A DNA stretch of 64,000 bases from Pseudomonas viridiflava (GTDB lineage: Bacteria; Pseudomonadota; Gammaproteobacteria; Pseudomonadales; Pseudomonadaceae): contig NZ_UTVH01000095.1 in the NCBI RefSeq assembly GCF_900585905.1, positions 372,001-436,000 on the forward strand. Direction: 5' to 3'. Numbering within the stretch: the first letter of the stretch is position 1; the number at the start of each line of letters is the position of its first letter. The notes beneath the pieces were generated by a model. That model was given only the letters and a program-made list of their open reading frames with translations, had not been told where the DNA came from and searched no databases. The translations under genes were made by a program, and so were the position numbers. Below are positions 8,497 to 18,196 of this stretch, piece by piece.

Positions 8497-9741
8497 ATGA
8501 CTGCCACCTGCCTGATGAGCACTTACCAACCACTGGCACTGGATTTCACCCACGGCCTGGGCACGAGCTTGTGGGACAGCAAGGGGCGTGAATATCTGGA
8601 CGCGGTGGCGGGCGTTGCGGTAACCAATGTCGGGCACTCGCACCCCAGGATCGTAGCCGCAATCCGTGACCAGGCTGGCCTGCTGCTGCACACCTCCAAC
8701 CTCTATAGCATTCAATGGCAACAACAGCTGGCGCAGAAACTGACCCGGCTGGCGGGCATGGAGCGTGCGTTCTTCAACAATTCTGGTGCCGAAGCCAATG
8801 AGACGGCGCTCAAACTGGCTCGGCTCTACGCCTGGCACCGGGGCGTCGAGCAACCCTTGGTCGTGGTGATGGACAACGCCTTCCATGGCCGCACCTTGGG
8901 CACGCTGTCTGCCAGCGATGGCCCTGCGGTGCGCCTGGGTTTCAACGCCTTACCCGGCGACTTTATCAAGGTGCCGTTTGGCGACCTCGCCGCGCTGGAT
9001 GAGGTGTGCCACAGGTACGGCAATCGCATCACGGCGGTGTTGATCGAGCCCATACAAGGCGAAGGCGGCGTGCAGAGCGCGCCCCCAGGCTACCTCAAGG
9101 CATTGAGTGACCGCTGCACCCGCAGGGGCTGGTTGTTGATACTGGATGAAATCCAGACCGGCATGGGCCGCACCGGCCAGTGGTTCGCCTTTCAGCACGA
9201 AGGCTTTGTCCCCGACGTGATGACGCTGGCCAAAGGGCTGGCCAACGGTATTCCCATCGGCGCATGCCTGGCGCGTGGCAAGGCGGCCGAACTCTTTACT
9301 CCGGGTAGCCACGGCAGCACCTTTGGTGGCAATCCATTGGCCTGCCGGGTGGCGTGTACCGTGCTGGACATTATCGACCAGCAGGGCCTGTTGGCTAACG
9401 CCCGGTGCCAGGGCGAGCGTCTGCTTGCCGGCCTGCGCGCGGCGCTGGCTGATCACCCGGATGTGGTGGACGTTCGCGGCAAGGGTCTGATGGTTGGGGT
9501 CGAACTGGCGAGACCTTTGCCCGATCTGGCGGCAATTGCTGCGCAGGAGCAGGGCCTGCTGATTAACATCACCAGAAGCAAGACCATACGGCTGCTGCCG
9601 CCGTTGACGATCAATGCACAGGAAGTCGATGCGATTGTGCTGCGCCTCTGTAGAGTCCTGGCGTCCTGCACGGATTGGAGAGGGCCTGACAGTTTGCAGG
9701 CAATGGCGCTGACGCCTGTCCAGGAGGTGGTTTTCACCTGA
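8497..9741 (+). CDS. Class III aminotransferase, acetylornithine aminotransferase-like
   Basis: A 414-residue pyridoxal-phosphate enzyme of the ArgD/AstC type. Recognisable parts are the N-terminal GREYLDAVAGVAVTNVGHSHP, NNSGAEANETALKLAR, the Asp-containing LLILDEIQTGMGRTG, and the Schiff-base Lys in TLAKGLANGIPIGA. It would transfer an amino group between an N-acylated diamine or omega-amino acid and 2-oxoglutarate. It is unlikely to be the housekeeping argD because it stands alone beside a LysR regulator. The ATG at 8497 has GGAG nine bases upstream, which decides it over an in-frame TTG at 8476. A strong terminator follows. Confidence 0.88.
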   Translation: MTATCLMSTYQPLALDFTHGLGTSLWDSKGREYLDAVAGVAVTNVGHSHPRIVAAIRDQAGLLLHTSNLYSIQWQQQLAQKLTRLAGMERAFFNNSGAEANETALKLARLYAWHRGVEQPLVVVMDNAFHGRTLGTLSASDGPAVRLGFNALPGDFIKVPFGDLAALDEVCHRYGNRITAVLIEPIQGEGGVQSAPPGYLKALSDRCTRRGWLLILDEIQTGMGRTGQWFAFQHEGFVPDVMTLAKGLANGIPIGACLARGKAAELFTPGSHGSTFGGNPLACRVACTVLDIIDQQGLLANARCQGERLLAGLRAALADHPDVVDVRGKGLMVGVELARPLPDLAAIAAQEQGLLINITRSKTIRLLPPLTINAQEVDAIVLRLCRVLASCTDWRGPDSLQAMALTPVQEVVFT

Positions 9742-9764
9742 GCGCAGGGGTGCATGATGGGTGT

Positions 9765-9793
9765 AAAAAATGCCCCGCGTGCGGGGCATTTTT
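9765..9793. terminator. Bidirectional Rho-independent terminator
   Basis: The stem TGCCCCGC / GCGGGGCA with a 2-base loop is flanked by six A on the left and five T on the right. It serves both the aminotransferase gene and the convergent ppnN gene. Confidence 0.9.
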
Positions 9794-9807
9794 CAGCTTC
9801 AAGCGAC

Positions 9808-11181
9808 TCAGGTCACGACGCGATAGCACGGCACGTAAGCCGCACCACCAGGGAGCTTCATCCGGTGCTGCTCGACGAAGGCATGCAGCAGGCGATCAAG
9901 GGGCTGCATGATTTCATTGTCACCATGGATTTCGTAAGGGCCATGCTTCTCGATCAGACGAATGCCTTTGTCCTTGACGTTACCCGCCACAATGCCGGAA
10001 AACGCGCGACGCAGATTGGCTGCCAGTTCATGAGGCGGCAACGAGCGGCTCAATTGCAGGCTCGACATGTTTTCATGGGTCGGGTCGAACGGATGCTGGA
10101 AGCTCTCCTCGATCTTCAGCAGCCAGTTGAAGTGAAACGCATCGTTGCGATCGCGACGGAACTGCTTCACCGTTTTCAGCCCGGTGGTCATTTCGCGCGC
10201 AACTTCAGCCGGGTCGTCGATGATGATCTGGTAATGCCGGTGCGCAGCTTCGCCCAGGGTTGCGCCCACGAACGCGTGGAGCTGCTCCAGGTAAGGCGCT
10301 GCACTTTTCGGCCCGGTCAGGATGACGGGGAAGGGCACGTCTTTGTTGTCTGGATGCATCAGGATGCCCAGCAGATAGAGAAACTCTTCGGCGGTACCGG
10401 CGCCGCCCGGGAAAATGATAATGCCGTGACCGACCCGAACGAATGCCTCGAGGCGCTTCTCGATGTCGGGCAGGATGACCAGTTCGTTGACAATCGGGTT
10501 GGGTGCTTCGGCGGCGATGATACCGGGCTCGGTCAGACCCAGGTAGCGGCCGCCGGTGATGCGTTGCTTGGCGTGGGCAATGGTCGCGCCTTTCATGGGC
10601 CCTTTCATAACCCCGGGGCCGCAGCCGGTGCAGATGTCGAGGCTGCGCAGGCCCAGTTCGTGGCCCACCTTCTTGGTGTACTTGTATTCTTCGGTATTGA
10701 TCGAATGACCACCCCAGCACACCACCATCTTCGGTTCCAGACCCGGGCGCAGGGTGCGAGCGTTGCGTAGCAGGTGGAAAACGTAATCAGTGATGCCCTG
10801 TGAGCTTTCCAGGTCGATGCGCTGGCTGTCGAGTTCGCTTTCGGTGTAGACAATGTCTCGCAGGGCACTGAAAAGCATTTCCCGGGTGCTGGCGATCATT
10901 TCGCCGTCAACGAAGGCATCGGCGGGTGCATTGAGCAGCTCCAGGCGCACGCCACGGTCCTGCTGGTGAATACGCACTTCAAAGCTCGCGTACGCCTCAA
11001 GGATGGTCTTGGCGTTGTCAACGTGCGTGCCGGTGTTGAGGATGGCCAAGGCGCACTGGCGGAACAGGGTGTAGATGCTGCCTGAACCGGCGGCGCTGAG
11101 CTGCTGGACTTCGCGCTGGGACAGTGTTTCGAGGCTTCCCTTCGGGCTGACCGAAGCATTGATGACGTGGCGTTGGGGCAT
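9808..11181 (-). CDS. ppnN: Pyrimidine/purine nucleotide 5'-monophosphate nucleosidase (LOG family)
   Basis: A 457-residue protein, close to the length of E. coli PpnN. The central Rossmann-like LOG domain has the hallmark PGGAGTAEE near residues 260-270 and the phosphate-binding GCGPGVMKGPMKGA. N- and C-terminal extensions as in PpnN are present. The family hydrolyses nucleoside monophosphates to base and ribose 5-phosphate and is regulated by (p)ppGpp in E. coli. The start is the ATG at 11181 (MPQRHVINA) with AAGGA upstream; the longer open frame beginning at 11229 lacks support. Confidence 0.93.
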   Translation of the reverse strand: MPQRHVINASVSPKGSLETLSQREVQQLSAAGSGSIYTLFRQCALAILNTGTHVDNAKTILEAYASFEVRIHQQDRGVRLELLNAPADAFVDGEMIASTREMLFSALRDIVYTESELDSQRIDLESSQGITDYVFHLLRNARTLRPGLEPKMVVCWGGHSINTEEYKYTKKVGHELGLRSLDICTGCGPGVMKGPMKGATIAHAKQRITGGRYLGLTEPGIIAAEAPNPIVNELVILPDIEKRLEAFVRVGHGIIIFPGGAGTAEEFLYLLGILMHPDNKDVPFPVILTGPKSAAPYLEQLHAFVGATLGEAAHRHYQIIIDDPAEVAREMTTGLKTVKQFRRDRNDAFHFNWLLKIEESFQHPFDPTHENMSSLQLSRSLPPHELAANLRRAFSGIVAGNVKDKGIRLIEKHGPYEIHGDNEIMQPLDRLLHAFVEQHRMKLPGGAAYVPCYRVVT

Positions 11182-11480
11182 TCTTGAATCCTTGAATAAT
11201 GTCACCGTGCCGATTGGGCTGCGGCGCATCTTGATATTGAAAATCCGCAGGTCGCAGCGTTGTCACGCATCACTCCGGCAGCCAAATGTCGCGGTGCTTC
11301 ACCGGGGGGCATGGGCCATCACCACGGCTGAACATCCGGCTCAACCTTTGATTCGATATCCTCCTTGTCAGCATTGAAAACAGCCGTCGGCAGATCGGGT
11401 CGGGCAAAGGTCATTCAACCGGTGATCTCATGCAGCGTCAACTGCGGCAAACCCCGGTCGCCAGCGCATCCTACTCTCGA

Positions 11481-13436
11481 TCAGGCCTTGCTTGCAGCCT
11501 TCGTCGTACGCCGTGGCTTGCCAGCAGTGGCCGCTGCCTTGCGTTTGCCGGTGGCACGCTTTTTCTTCCAGGGTGGTGAAGCCCCGACAGGGCTCATCGG
11601 CCCGCTGATCACCATGCGCATGCCGACGCAGCGGCTGACATGTTTGCTCATCCAGGCGGCCTGTTTGGCGACGAACGCTTCCAGCGTCATTTCGCCGCTC
11701 TGCACCATATCCAGTGCCTGCTCCCAGATGGCCGTGGTGCCGGGGTCGGCAATGGCCCGGGGCACTGCATCGATCAGACTGAAGGCCGCCGGGGTCGCGG
11801 CCAGCGCCTTGCCGTTCTTGCTCAGGTAGCCGCGGTCCAGCAAGCCCTGAATGATCCCGGCGCGGGTCGCCTCGGTACCAATCCCGGTGGTGTCCTTGAG
11901 CTTCTGCTTGAGCAGTGGGTCCTGCACCAGCCGGGCGACGTTTTTCATTGCCTTGATCAGGTCACCTTCGGTGAACGGCTTGGGAGGCTGGGTCCACAGG
12001 TCCTTGAGGCGCACCTCGCTGATGGCGCAGACACAGCCTTCGGTAAGCACAGGCAGGGGCTGAGGTGCTGGCGCCTCGCGGCCTTTGGCGGGTGTCAAGG
12101 CCTCGGGCAGGCCGCGCTTCCAGCCCGGTTCGACGATTTGCTTGCCGGTTGCGCGCAGCTTTTCCTCGGCGCAGTTGAAATCGGCCTGGGTGCGGTCGTA
12201 CTCATGGTTGGGCAGGAACTGGGCCAGGTAACGCGCACGAACAAGGGTGTAGACCGCCCGGTATTTGCCGGGCAACTGCTCCAGGGATTTGCCTGCACCG
12301 GTGGGAATGATGCCGTGGTGAGCGCTGACTTTGGCGTCGTTCCATGCCCTGGAGCGTCGGCTCGGGTCCATGTGTCTGAGGACTTCGCCCAGGGACGGAT
12401 CGGCGCGGCCAAGGGCGGCGATGATGCCGGAGGCGTCGCCGTGCTGACTCACCGGCAAATAGCCGCAGTCGCTACGCGGGTAAGTGATGAGCTTGTGGGT
12501 TTCATACAAGGCCTGAGCGATGTCCAGGGTTTCCTGGGCGCCAAGGCCCAGTTTCTTTGAGCAGATTTCCTGCAGTGTGCCCAGATCGAAAGGCAACGGC
12601 GCCGCCTCGCGGATGCGCTCGGTGCGCAGCTTGACCAGCTTGGCGCCCGAGGCTTGCTTCATACGTTCAGCTGCCGATTGCGCAGCGGCCTGGTTCAGGC
12701 AGCGGTCCTGCTCGTCACAGACATCCGCCGATGCTCGCCATTGGGCAACAAACGGCTGACCGGCATGCAGCAGGTGCACATCAATGGCCCAGTATGCGAC
12801 GGGGACGAAGTCGGCAATGCTTCGGTCACGGTCGACCACCAGGCGCAGCGTCGGAGTCTGCACCCGACCGACGGGCAATACGCCCTGATAGCCGGACTGA
12901 CGCCCCAGCAGGGTGAACAGGCGACTCATGTTCATGCCGATCAGCCAGTCCGCGCGGGACCGGCCCAGTGCCGAGTGATACAGGCTGAACGTTTCAGCGC
13001 CTGGCTTGAGCGCGTTCAATGCCTTGCGAATCGACGCCTCATCTAGGGCCGACAGCCACAAGCGGCTTACCGGACCGCGATAGCGGCAGTGTTCCACCAG
13101 TTCACGGGCGATCATTTCACCTTCGCGGTCGGCGTCGGTGGCAATGACCAGCTCCGCAGCCTGCGCCAGCAAGTGCTTGACCACCTTGAACTGGCTGGCC
13201 GTGCGGGGCTTGACCAGCATTTTCCATTTTTCCGGAACGATTGGCAGGTCGTCCAGCACCCAGCGTTTGTAGCGCGGGTCGTAGCTGTCTGGCGGCGCGG
13301 TTTCCAGTAAATGGCCGATACACCAGGTGACTGTGACGGTCGGCCCGACCCAGCAGCCGTCGCCACGCCGGTTCGCGCCAAGCACGGCGGCGATGTCCTT
13401 GGCCTGGGAAGGTTTTTCGCACAGAAACAGCCGCAT
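11481..13436 (-). CDS. topB: DNA topoisomerase III
   Basis: A 651-residue type IA topoisomerase. The N-terminal Toprim domain begins MRLFLCEKPSQAKDIAAVLG and has the metal-binding DADREGEMIARE. The catalytic Tyr is in KLITYPRSD at about residue 318. The C-terminus is Lys/Arg/Ala-rich (KKKRATGKRKAAAT), a likely DNA-binding tail; no zinc-finger cluster is evident, as in other TopB enzymes. It decatenates single-strand-containing junctions with RecQ-type helicases. The start is the ATG at 13436; the frame upstream of it is noise. A LexA box lies 72 bases upstream, which suggests SOS control. It is divergent from the DUF4174 gene. Confidence 0.95.
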   Translation of the reverse strand: MRLFLCEKPSQAKDIAAVLGANRRGDGCWVGPTVTVTWCIGHLLETAPPDSYDPRYKRWVLDDLPIVPEKWKMLVKPRTASQFKVVKHLLAQAAELVIATDADREGEMIARELVEHCRYRGPVSRLWLSALDEASIRKALNALKPGAETFSLYHSALGRSRADWLIGMNMSRLFTLLGRQSGYQGVLPVGRVQTPTLRLVVDRDRSIADFVPVAYWAIDVHLLHAGQPFVAQWRASADVCDEQDRCLNQAAAQSAAERMKQASGAKLVKLRTERIREAAPLPFDLGTLQEICSKKLGLGAQETLDIAQALYETHKLITYPRSDCGYLPVSQHGDASGIIAALGRADPSLGEVLRHMDPSRRSRAWNDAKVSAHHGIIPTGAGKSLEQLPGKYRAVYTLVRARYLAQFLPNHEYDRTQADFNCAEEKLRATGKQIVEPGWKRGLPEALTPAKGREAPAPQPLPVLTEGCVCAISEVRLKDLWTQPPKPFTEGDLIKAMKNVARLVQDPLLKQKLKDTTGIGTEATRAGIIQGLLDRGYLSKNGKALAATPAAFSLIDAVPRAIADPGTTAIWEQALDMVQSGEMTLEAFVAKQAAWMSKHVSRCVGMRMVISGPMSPVGASPPWKKKRATGKRKAAATAGKPRRTTKAASKA

Positions 13437-13507
13437 GGGGGTTCCAACACTGGTTACGCAAACAGGTGTACAGGATGCGCAGGTCAAAAAGTTTCGGCAA
13501 GGATTAT

Positions 13508-13523
13508 CTGTATGGATATACAG
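13508..13523. promoter_or_regulatory. LexA (SOS) box between topB and the DUF4174 gene
   Basis: The sequence CTGTATGGATATACAG fits the LexA consensus CTG-N10-CAG with the alternating TA core. It is embedded in a longer near-palindrome from 13505 to 13528 (TTAT...ATAA). It is 72 bases upstream of topB and 107 bases upstream of the divergent secreted-protein gene, so either or both could be SOS genes. Confidence 0.8.
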
Positions 13524-13630
13524 ATAAAGTGTGTAGGAATTTCCAGCAGATGGCATTAGCCTCTGGTCCCGCGAGCCAATCGCAGTTACGGTATAGGCCG
13601 TTGTTCCGGGTCTGGAAAAAGGAGTTATTC

Positions 13631-14167
13631 ATGTTTATTCGCTCATTGACCATCGCCACCCTGATGGCCGCCACAGGTTCTGCGTATGCCGCCGAACGCG
13701 ACAGTCCGCTTGAGCTGGATCGCGGCAAGGCGAGGCCGCTGATCGTGATTGCGCCGAGCACTATCGATCCAGCGCTGGTCAATCTGCAGAAAGCCCTGAA
13801 CGAGCCGGATAACAAGAAAGGTTTTGCCGACCGTGAGATGGTGCTCTACACCGTTATCAATACCATTGGCCAGCGCAGTGGGAAGGACCTCGATGCCCAG
13901 GCCACGATGGCGTTGATCCGCGAACTCAAGCTGGGGGCGAGCAGCGGGACCAAGGTCATTCTGGTGGGCAAGGATGGCGAGAAAAAGCTTGAACAGCAGG
14001 GCAAGATTGATGTGAAGGAGATCTTTGCCACCATCGACCAGATGCCGATGATGGAAAAGTCCGCTGCGGCGCCCGCACCTGCAGCGCCTGTTCCGGAAAC
14101 CAGTCCGGGCGCAGCTGAAAAGCCGGTCAAGGGCGGCAAGGGCGCCGCGAAGACGCTGGACGACTGA
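13631..14167 (+). CDS. Secreted DUF4174-like protein
   Basis: A 178-residue protein with a signal peptide (MFIRSLTIATLMAATGSAYA, cleavage after AYA/AE). The body (PLIVIAPSTIDPALVNLQKAL...REMVLYTVINTIG, then TKVILVGKDGEKKLEQ...VKEIFATIDQMPMM) resembles the thioredoxin-like DUF4174 family, which has no catalytic CxxC. About 40 C-terminal residues are Ala/Pro-rich and probably disordered. The function is unknown. The start is the ATG at 13631 with an AAAGGAG site; the longer frame beginning at 13466 includes the LexA box and is unlikely. It stands alone. Confidence 0.8.
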   Translation: MFIRSLTIATLMAATGSAYAAERDSPLELDRGKARPLIVIAPSTIDPALVNLQKALNEPDNKKGFADREMVLYTVINTIGQRSGKDLDAQATMALIRELKLGASSGTKVILVGKDGEKKLEQQGKIDVKEIFATIDQMPMMEKSAAAPAPAAPVPETSPGAAEKPVKGGKGAAKTLDD

Positions 14168-14233
14168 ATGCAAGTGCGGCGCAGCGCAGGGGCCTGACCC
14201 AAGGCCTGCGCCGACCTCAAAGCAGTCCGGAGG

Positions 14234-14749
14234 CTATTTCGGCAGCCGCCGCCACATGTGAACCTTGGATACAAATGCGCCGTCAATGGCCACTGCGCAG
14301 GGCTCAACGCCAAATGCAAGGAACCCATTGCGTTCATAAAGCCCGCGCGCCGACGCGTTGTTTTCGCTGACAGTCAACTGCATCAGCAGCGCTTCAGGTC
14401 GGCTGCTCGCGTGGTTCAGCGCCGCCTCGATCAGTGCCTGTCCGATGCCCTGTTGCTGCCAGTCGGGACCGACGTACATGCCGAACAACACAACTTTGTG
14501 GCGGGCTTTCTCACGAGCATTGAAGCTCAGCCCCACCACGCCGCAGATCGCTGCACCCTGAGTGACCGCAAAGACCACCTCCGGAGCCCCATCAGACGCG
14601 TCAAGGCGCTGCTCCCACCAGCTCAGCGCAAGCGCGGCGCGTTCTCTGACTGACGAGGTGAATGCTTCGGGATGACGCTCATAGGCCTCAAGCATCAGCG
14701 CGCGATAGGCAGCGGCGTGGCGGGGTTGCAGACGTTCGGCCTGATTCAT
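14234..14749 (-). CDS. GNAT-family N-acetyltransferase
   Basis: A 171-residue acetyltransferase. The acetyl-CoA site motif is GMYVGPDWQQQGIGQALIEAAL, followed by LLMQLTVSENNASARGLYERNGF, the usual final strand-helix. The substrate cannot be told. The start is the ATG at 14749 (MNQAERLQPRHAAAYRALML), where the GNAT fold begins. It is convergent with the DUF4174 gene and divergent from polB. Confidence 0.9.
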   Translation of the reverse strand: MNQAERLQPRHAAAYRALMLEAYERHPEAFTSSVRERAALALSWWEQRLDASDGAPEVVFAVTQGAAICGVVGLSFNAREKARHKVVLFGMYVGPDWQQQGIGQALIEAALNHASSRPEALLMQLTVSENNASARGLYERNGFLAFGVEPCAVAIDGAFVSKVHMWRRLPK

Positions 14750-14969
14750 CGTGGATTCTCGTTGAGCGGACGTCGGGGCATTCGGGCTGAATACTATAAC
14801 GCTCAGAGCCCTCAAGCTGGCATGCCGCTGACAGAGATCCGACGGCGAAAAAATATCCGTCCAGCCCGCAAACGATGCGCCCATGGCAGGCGCAGGAAAT
14901 CATCCACTGTCAGTATCGGCTGCGAGCAAGTCCCTTTACTGGCCGATGCCAAGTAGAATCGCGCTTTAG

Positions 14970-17354
14970 GTGACTCTCGGGCGTGCCACGTTGAACTTAC
15001 AGCAGGGCTTTATTCTTAGCCGACACTGGCGTGATACCCCCGCAGGTACCGAGGTCGAATTCTGGCTGGCAACGGACGATGGCCCTCGCCACCTGCGCTT
15101 GCCGCTGCAGACCTCCGTGGCGTTTATTCCGGCTGAGCAGCGGGCGCGCGCCGAGGCTGTGCTGCGAGGGGAGAGCGGGGTCGAGCTGCGCGAGCTTGAG
15201 CTTTGTGACTTCCGGCACCGACCGGTGCTGGGTTTGTACTGCCAGCAGCATCGACAACTGATGAACCTGGAAAAAGCCCTGCGCAAGGGCGGCGTCGACG
15301 TCTACGAAGCCGACATCCGCCCACCTGAGCGCTACCTGATGGAGCGGTTCATCACCGCTGCGGTGCAGTTCAGTGGCACAGCGGATGAGCAAGGCACCTT
15401 GTGTCAGGCGCAGATCAGGCCGCTGGAGGGCTACCGACCGGCCCTGCGCCTGGCCTCCCTGGACATCGAAACCACCGAGAGGGGTGAGCTGTACTCGATC
15501 GCCTTCGAAGGATGCGGGCAGCGTCAGGTCTACATGCTCGGCCCGGCCAACGGCGATGACAGCCGGGTGGATTTCCAGCTTGAGTACTGCGCGACCCGCA
15601 AACTGCTGCTTGAGCGATTCAATCAATGGCTGGAGCGGCATGATCCGGATGCGATCATTGGCTGGAACGTGGTGCAGTTCGACCTTCGTGTCCTGCACGA
15701 ACACGCTCAGCGGCTCAATGTGCCGCTTCGACTGGGGCGCGGCGGCGAGGTCATGGGCTGGCGTGAGCATGGTTCGCGCAACAATCACTTCTTCGCGGAC
15801 GCCAGCGGCCGTCTGATTATCGATGGCGTTGAAGCGCTGCGTTCGGCGACCTGGAGTTTTCCGTCGTTCAGCCTGGAAAACGTTTCGCGCACGCTGCTGG
15901 GCGAAGGCAAGGACATCAGCACGCCTTACCAGCGCATGGACGAGATCAATCGCATGTTCGCCGAGGACAAGCCCGCGCTGGCGCGCTACAACCTCAAGGA
16001 TTGCGAACTGGTCACCAGGATTTTTGCCCACACCCAGCTGCTGACCTTTCTCCTGGAGCGGGCCGCGGTAACCGGCCTGCCCGCCGATCGCAGTGGCGGC
16101 TCGGTGGCGGCCTTCTGTCATCTGTATATCCCGTTGATGCACCGTCAGGGCTTTGTGGCGCCCAACCTCGGCGAGCGCATGCCGGAAGCCAGCCCTGGCG
16201 GCTTTGTCATGGATTCGCAGCCGGGCTTGTATGAGTCAGTGCTGGTGCTGGATTACAAGAGTCTGTACCCGTCGATCATCCGCACGTTCCTCATCGATCC
16301 GGTGGGTCTGGTGGAAGGGCTGCGCAGCCCGGGCGACGACGCCTCGGTGCCGGGGTTTCGCGGCGCACGCTTTTCACGCACCCGGCATTGCCTGCCGGCG
16401 ATTGTCGAGCGGGTCTGGCAAGGGCGCGAAACAGCCAAACGCGAATATAACCTGCCCCTGTCGCAAGCGTTGAAGATCATCATGAACGCGTTCTACGGGG
16501 TGCTGGGTTCAAGCGGCTGCCGCTTTTTCGATACCCGGCTGGCGTCGTCGATTACCCTGCGGGGGCATGAAATCATGCTTCAGACCCGAGCGCTGATTGA
16601 GGCTCAAGGGTACACCGTGATTTATGGCGATACGGACTCGACCTTCGTCTGGCTCAAAAGCGCCCACGATGAAGACGATGCGGCGCGTATAGGACGCGCC
16701 CTGGTGCAGCAGGTCAACCTGTGGTGGCGCGAGCATCTGCAGGCCGAGTTCGGTTTGAGCAGCGCGCTTGAGCTGCAGTTCGAGACTCACTTCCGGCGTT
16801 TCCTGATGCCGACCATCCGTGGCGCCGAGGAGGGTAGCAAGAAACGTTACGCCGGGCTGGTCCGTCGCGCCGATGGCGCCGAGGAGATGATCTACAAGGG
16901 ATTGGAAACAGTGCGCACCGACTGGTCGCCGCTGGCCAGGGCGTTTCAGCAGGAGTTGTATTCGCGGATTTTCGGGCGCAGGCCTTATCAGGATTACGTG
17001 CGCGACATGGTGCGGCGCACGCTGGCCGGGGAGCTGGATGACTTGCTGATCTATCGCAAGCGCCTGCGCCGCCGACTCGACGACTATCAGCGCAATGTGC
17101 CACCCCATGTCCGCGCCGCACGCCTGGCCGATGAGCACAATCTCGCCCTGGGGCGGCCGATGCAGTATCAGAGCGGTGGCTGGATCAGCTACGTGATCAC
17201 AGTGGCCGGGCCGGAGCCGCTTGAAACCCGGCATTCAACCATTGATTACGATCATTACGTCACGCGTCAGCTACAGCCGATTGCAGACGCCATCCTGCCT
17301 TTCGTCGATGATGATTTCAGCACCCTGATTGGCGGTCAGTTGGGGCTGTTCTGA
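14970..17354 (+). CDS. polB: DNA polymerase II (family B)
   Basis: A family B replicative/repair polymerase of 794 residues from the GTG at 14970, or 787 from the TTG at 14991. The shorter form starts MNLQQGF and fits the family better; neither has a strong ribosome site. The exonuclease domain has LASLDIETTERGE, WNVVQFDL and YNLKDCEL. The polymerase domain has DYKSLYPSIIRT and YGDTDSTFVW, the two metal-binding Asp motifs. E. coli Pol II is SOS-induced and acts in translesion synthesis and restart; I found no clear LexA box here. Its 3' end overlaps the convergent cobB gene by 19 bases. Confidence 0.95.
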   Translation: MTLGRATLNLQQGFILSRHWRDTPAGTEVEFWLATDDGPRHLRLPLQTSVAFIPAEQRARAEAVLRGESGVELRELELCDFRHRPVLGLYCQQHRQLMNLEKALRKGGVDVYEADIRPPERYLMERFITAAVQFSGTADEQGTLCQAQIRPLEGYRPALRLASLDIETTERGELYSIAFEGCGQRQVYMLGPANGDDSRVDFQLEYCATRKLLLERFNQWLERHDPDAIIGWNVVQFDLRVLHEHAQRLNVPLRLGRGGEVMGWREHGSRNNHFFADASGRLIIDGVEALRSATWSFPSFSLENVSRTLLGEGKDISTPYQRMDEINRMFAEDKPALARYNLKDCELVTRIFAHTQLLTFLLERAAVTGLPADRSGGSVAAFCHLYIPLMHRQGFVAPNLGERMPEASPGGFVMDSQPGLYESVLVLDYKSLYPSIIRTFLIDPVGLVEGLRSPGDDASVPGFRGARFSRTRHCLPAIVERVWQGRETAKREYNLPLSQALKIIMNAFYGVLGSSGCRFFDTRLASSITLRGHEIMLQTRALIEAQGYTVIYGDTDSTFVWLKSAHDEDDAARIGRALVQQVNLWWREHLQAEFGLSSALELQFETHFRRFLMPTIRGAEEGSKKRYAGLVRRADGAEEMIYKGLETVRTDWSPLARAFQQELYSRIFGRRPYQDYVRDMVRRTLAGELDDLLIYRKRLRRRLDDYQRNVPPHVRAARLADEHNLALGRPMQYQSGGWISYVITVAGPEPLETRHSTIDYDHYVTRQLQPIADAILPFVDDDFSTLIGGQLGLF

Positions 17355-18196
17355 GCGGCAAGCAGGCGCAGCTCCAGTTCTGGCAGCAACTGTTCGCAGG
17401 ACATTTCGATTTTCAGGTCCAGCAGGTCATCGGCGCGAGTCTTGCCGAAATTGACGGCTATAAGCGGCTTGCCCTGATCGTGAATCGCCTTGCACAGGCG
17501 AAAGGCCGAGTACGCCATCAACGACGAGCCGATGACCAGCAGCCCGTTCGCCTGCTCCAGGCTGCTCATTGCCCTGGCAGCCGTTTGCGTCGCGACATTT
17601 TCGCCAAAGAACACGACGTCGGGCTTGAGCCGCAGGCCGTCACAGGCAGGGCAGTGGGGCACCTGGAAGCGCGCCTCGAAAGCGGGGTCAAGCAGGGTAT
17701 CGCCGTCTGGCGCCTGCACCGCGTCGACGCCTGCCAGATAAGGATTTTGCGCCACCATGATCTGCTGAATCTCGGCCCGCTGAAAGCGCTGCTGGCAGTC
17801 CAGGCACAGCACCCGATGCAGACTGCCGTGCAACTCGATCACCTCAGTGCTGCCCGCCTGATCGTGCAGGGTGTCGACATTTTGCGTGATCAGCGCGCCA
17901 ATCTGCTGCTGGCGCTGTAGCGACGCCAGTGCCCGATGCGCCGCATTGGGTTGCGCGCTGCACACCCTGGGCCAGCCCAGCATGGCGCGTGCCCAGTAAC
18001 GCCGCCGCGCTTGGGGTGCGCTCAAAAACTCCTGGAACATCATCGGCGCTTTGCCGCGTCTGACGCCGTTGCTGTCGCGGTAATCCGGGATGCCTGAAGG
18101 CGTACTGATCCCTGCGCCGGTCAGCACTGCAAACTGGTTGCCGTGGAGCAATGCGTACAGTGTCTCGACCGGGGAGGCTGACAGTGTCTGCGACAT
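17336..18196 (-). CDS. cobB: NAD-dependent protein deacylase, Sir2 family
   Basis: A 286-residue sirtuin. The NAD-binding motif is GAGISTPSGIPDYR, then TQNVDTLHDQAG, catalytic H123 (IELHGSLH), and a zinc ribbon with C131 and C134 (CLDC) and a second pair in HCPAC. GSSLMAYSAF and AVNFGKT complete the fold. It removes acyl groups from lysines and makes O-acyl-ADP-ribose. The start is the ATG at 18196. It is longer than E. coli CobB and nearer the SIR2Tm/Pseudomonas class II form. It is divergent from the PhzF-like gene. Confidence 0.93.
   Translation of the reverse strand: MSQTLSASPVETLYALLHGNQFAVLTGAGISTPSGIPDYRDSNGVRRGKAPMMFQEFLSAPQARRRYWARAMLGWPRVCSAQPNAAHRALASLQRQQQIGALITQNVDTLHDQAGSTEVIELHGSLHRVLCLDCQQRFQRAEIQQIMVAQNPYLAGVDAVQAPDGDTLLDPAFEARFQVPHCPACDGLRLKPDVVFFGENVATQTAARAMSSLEQANGLLVIGSSLMAYSAFRLCKAIHDQGKPLIAVNFGKTRADDLLDLKIEMSCEQLLPELELRLLAAQNSPN

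Noticed and set aside
14880..14970. Possible LexA box upstream of polB
   Set aside because: A CTG occurs (CTGTCAGTATCGGCTG) but there is no matching CAG at the right distance and no AT-alternating core.
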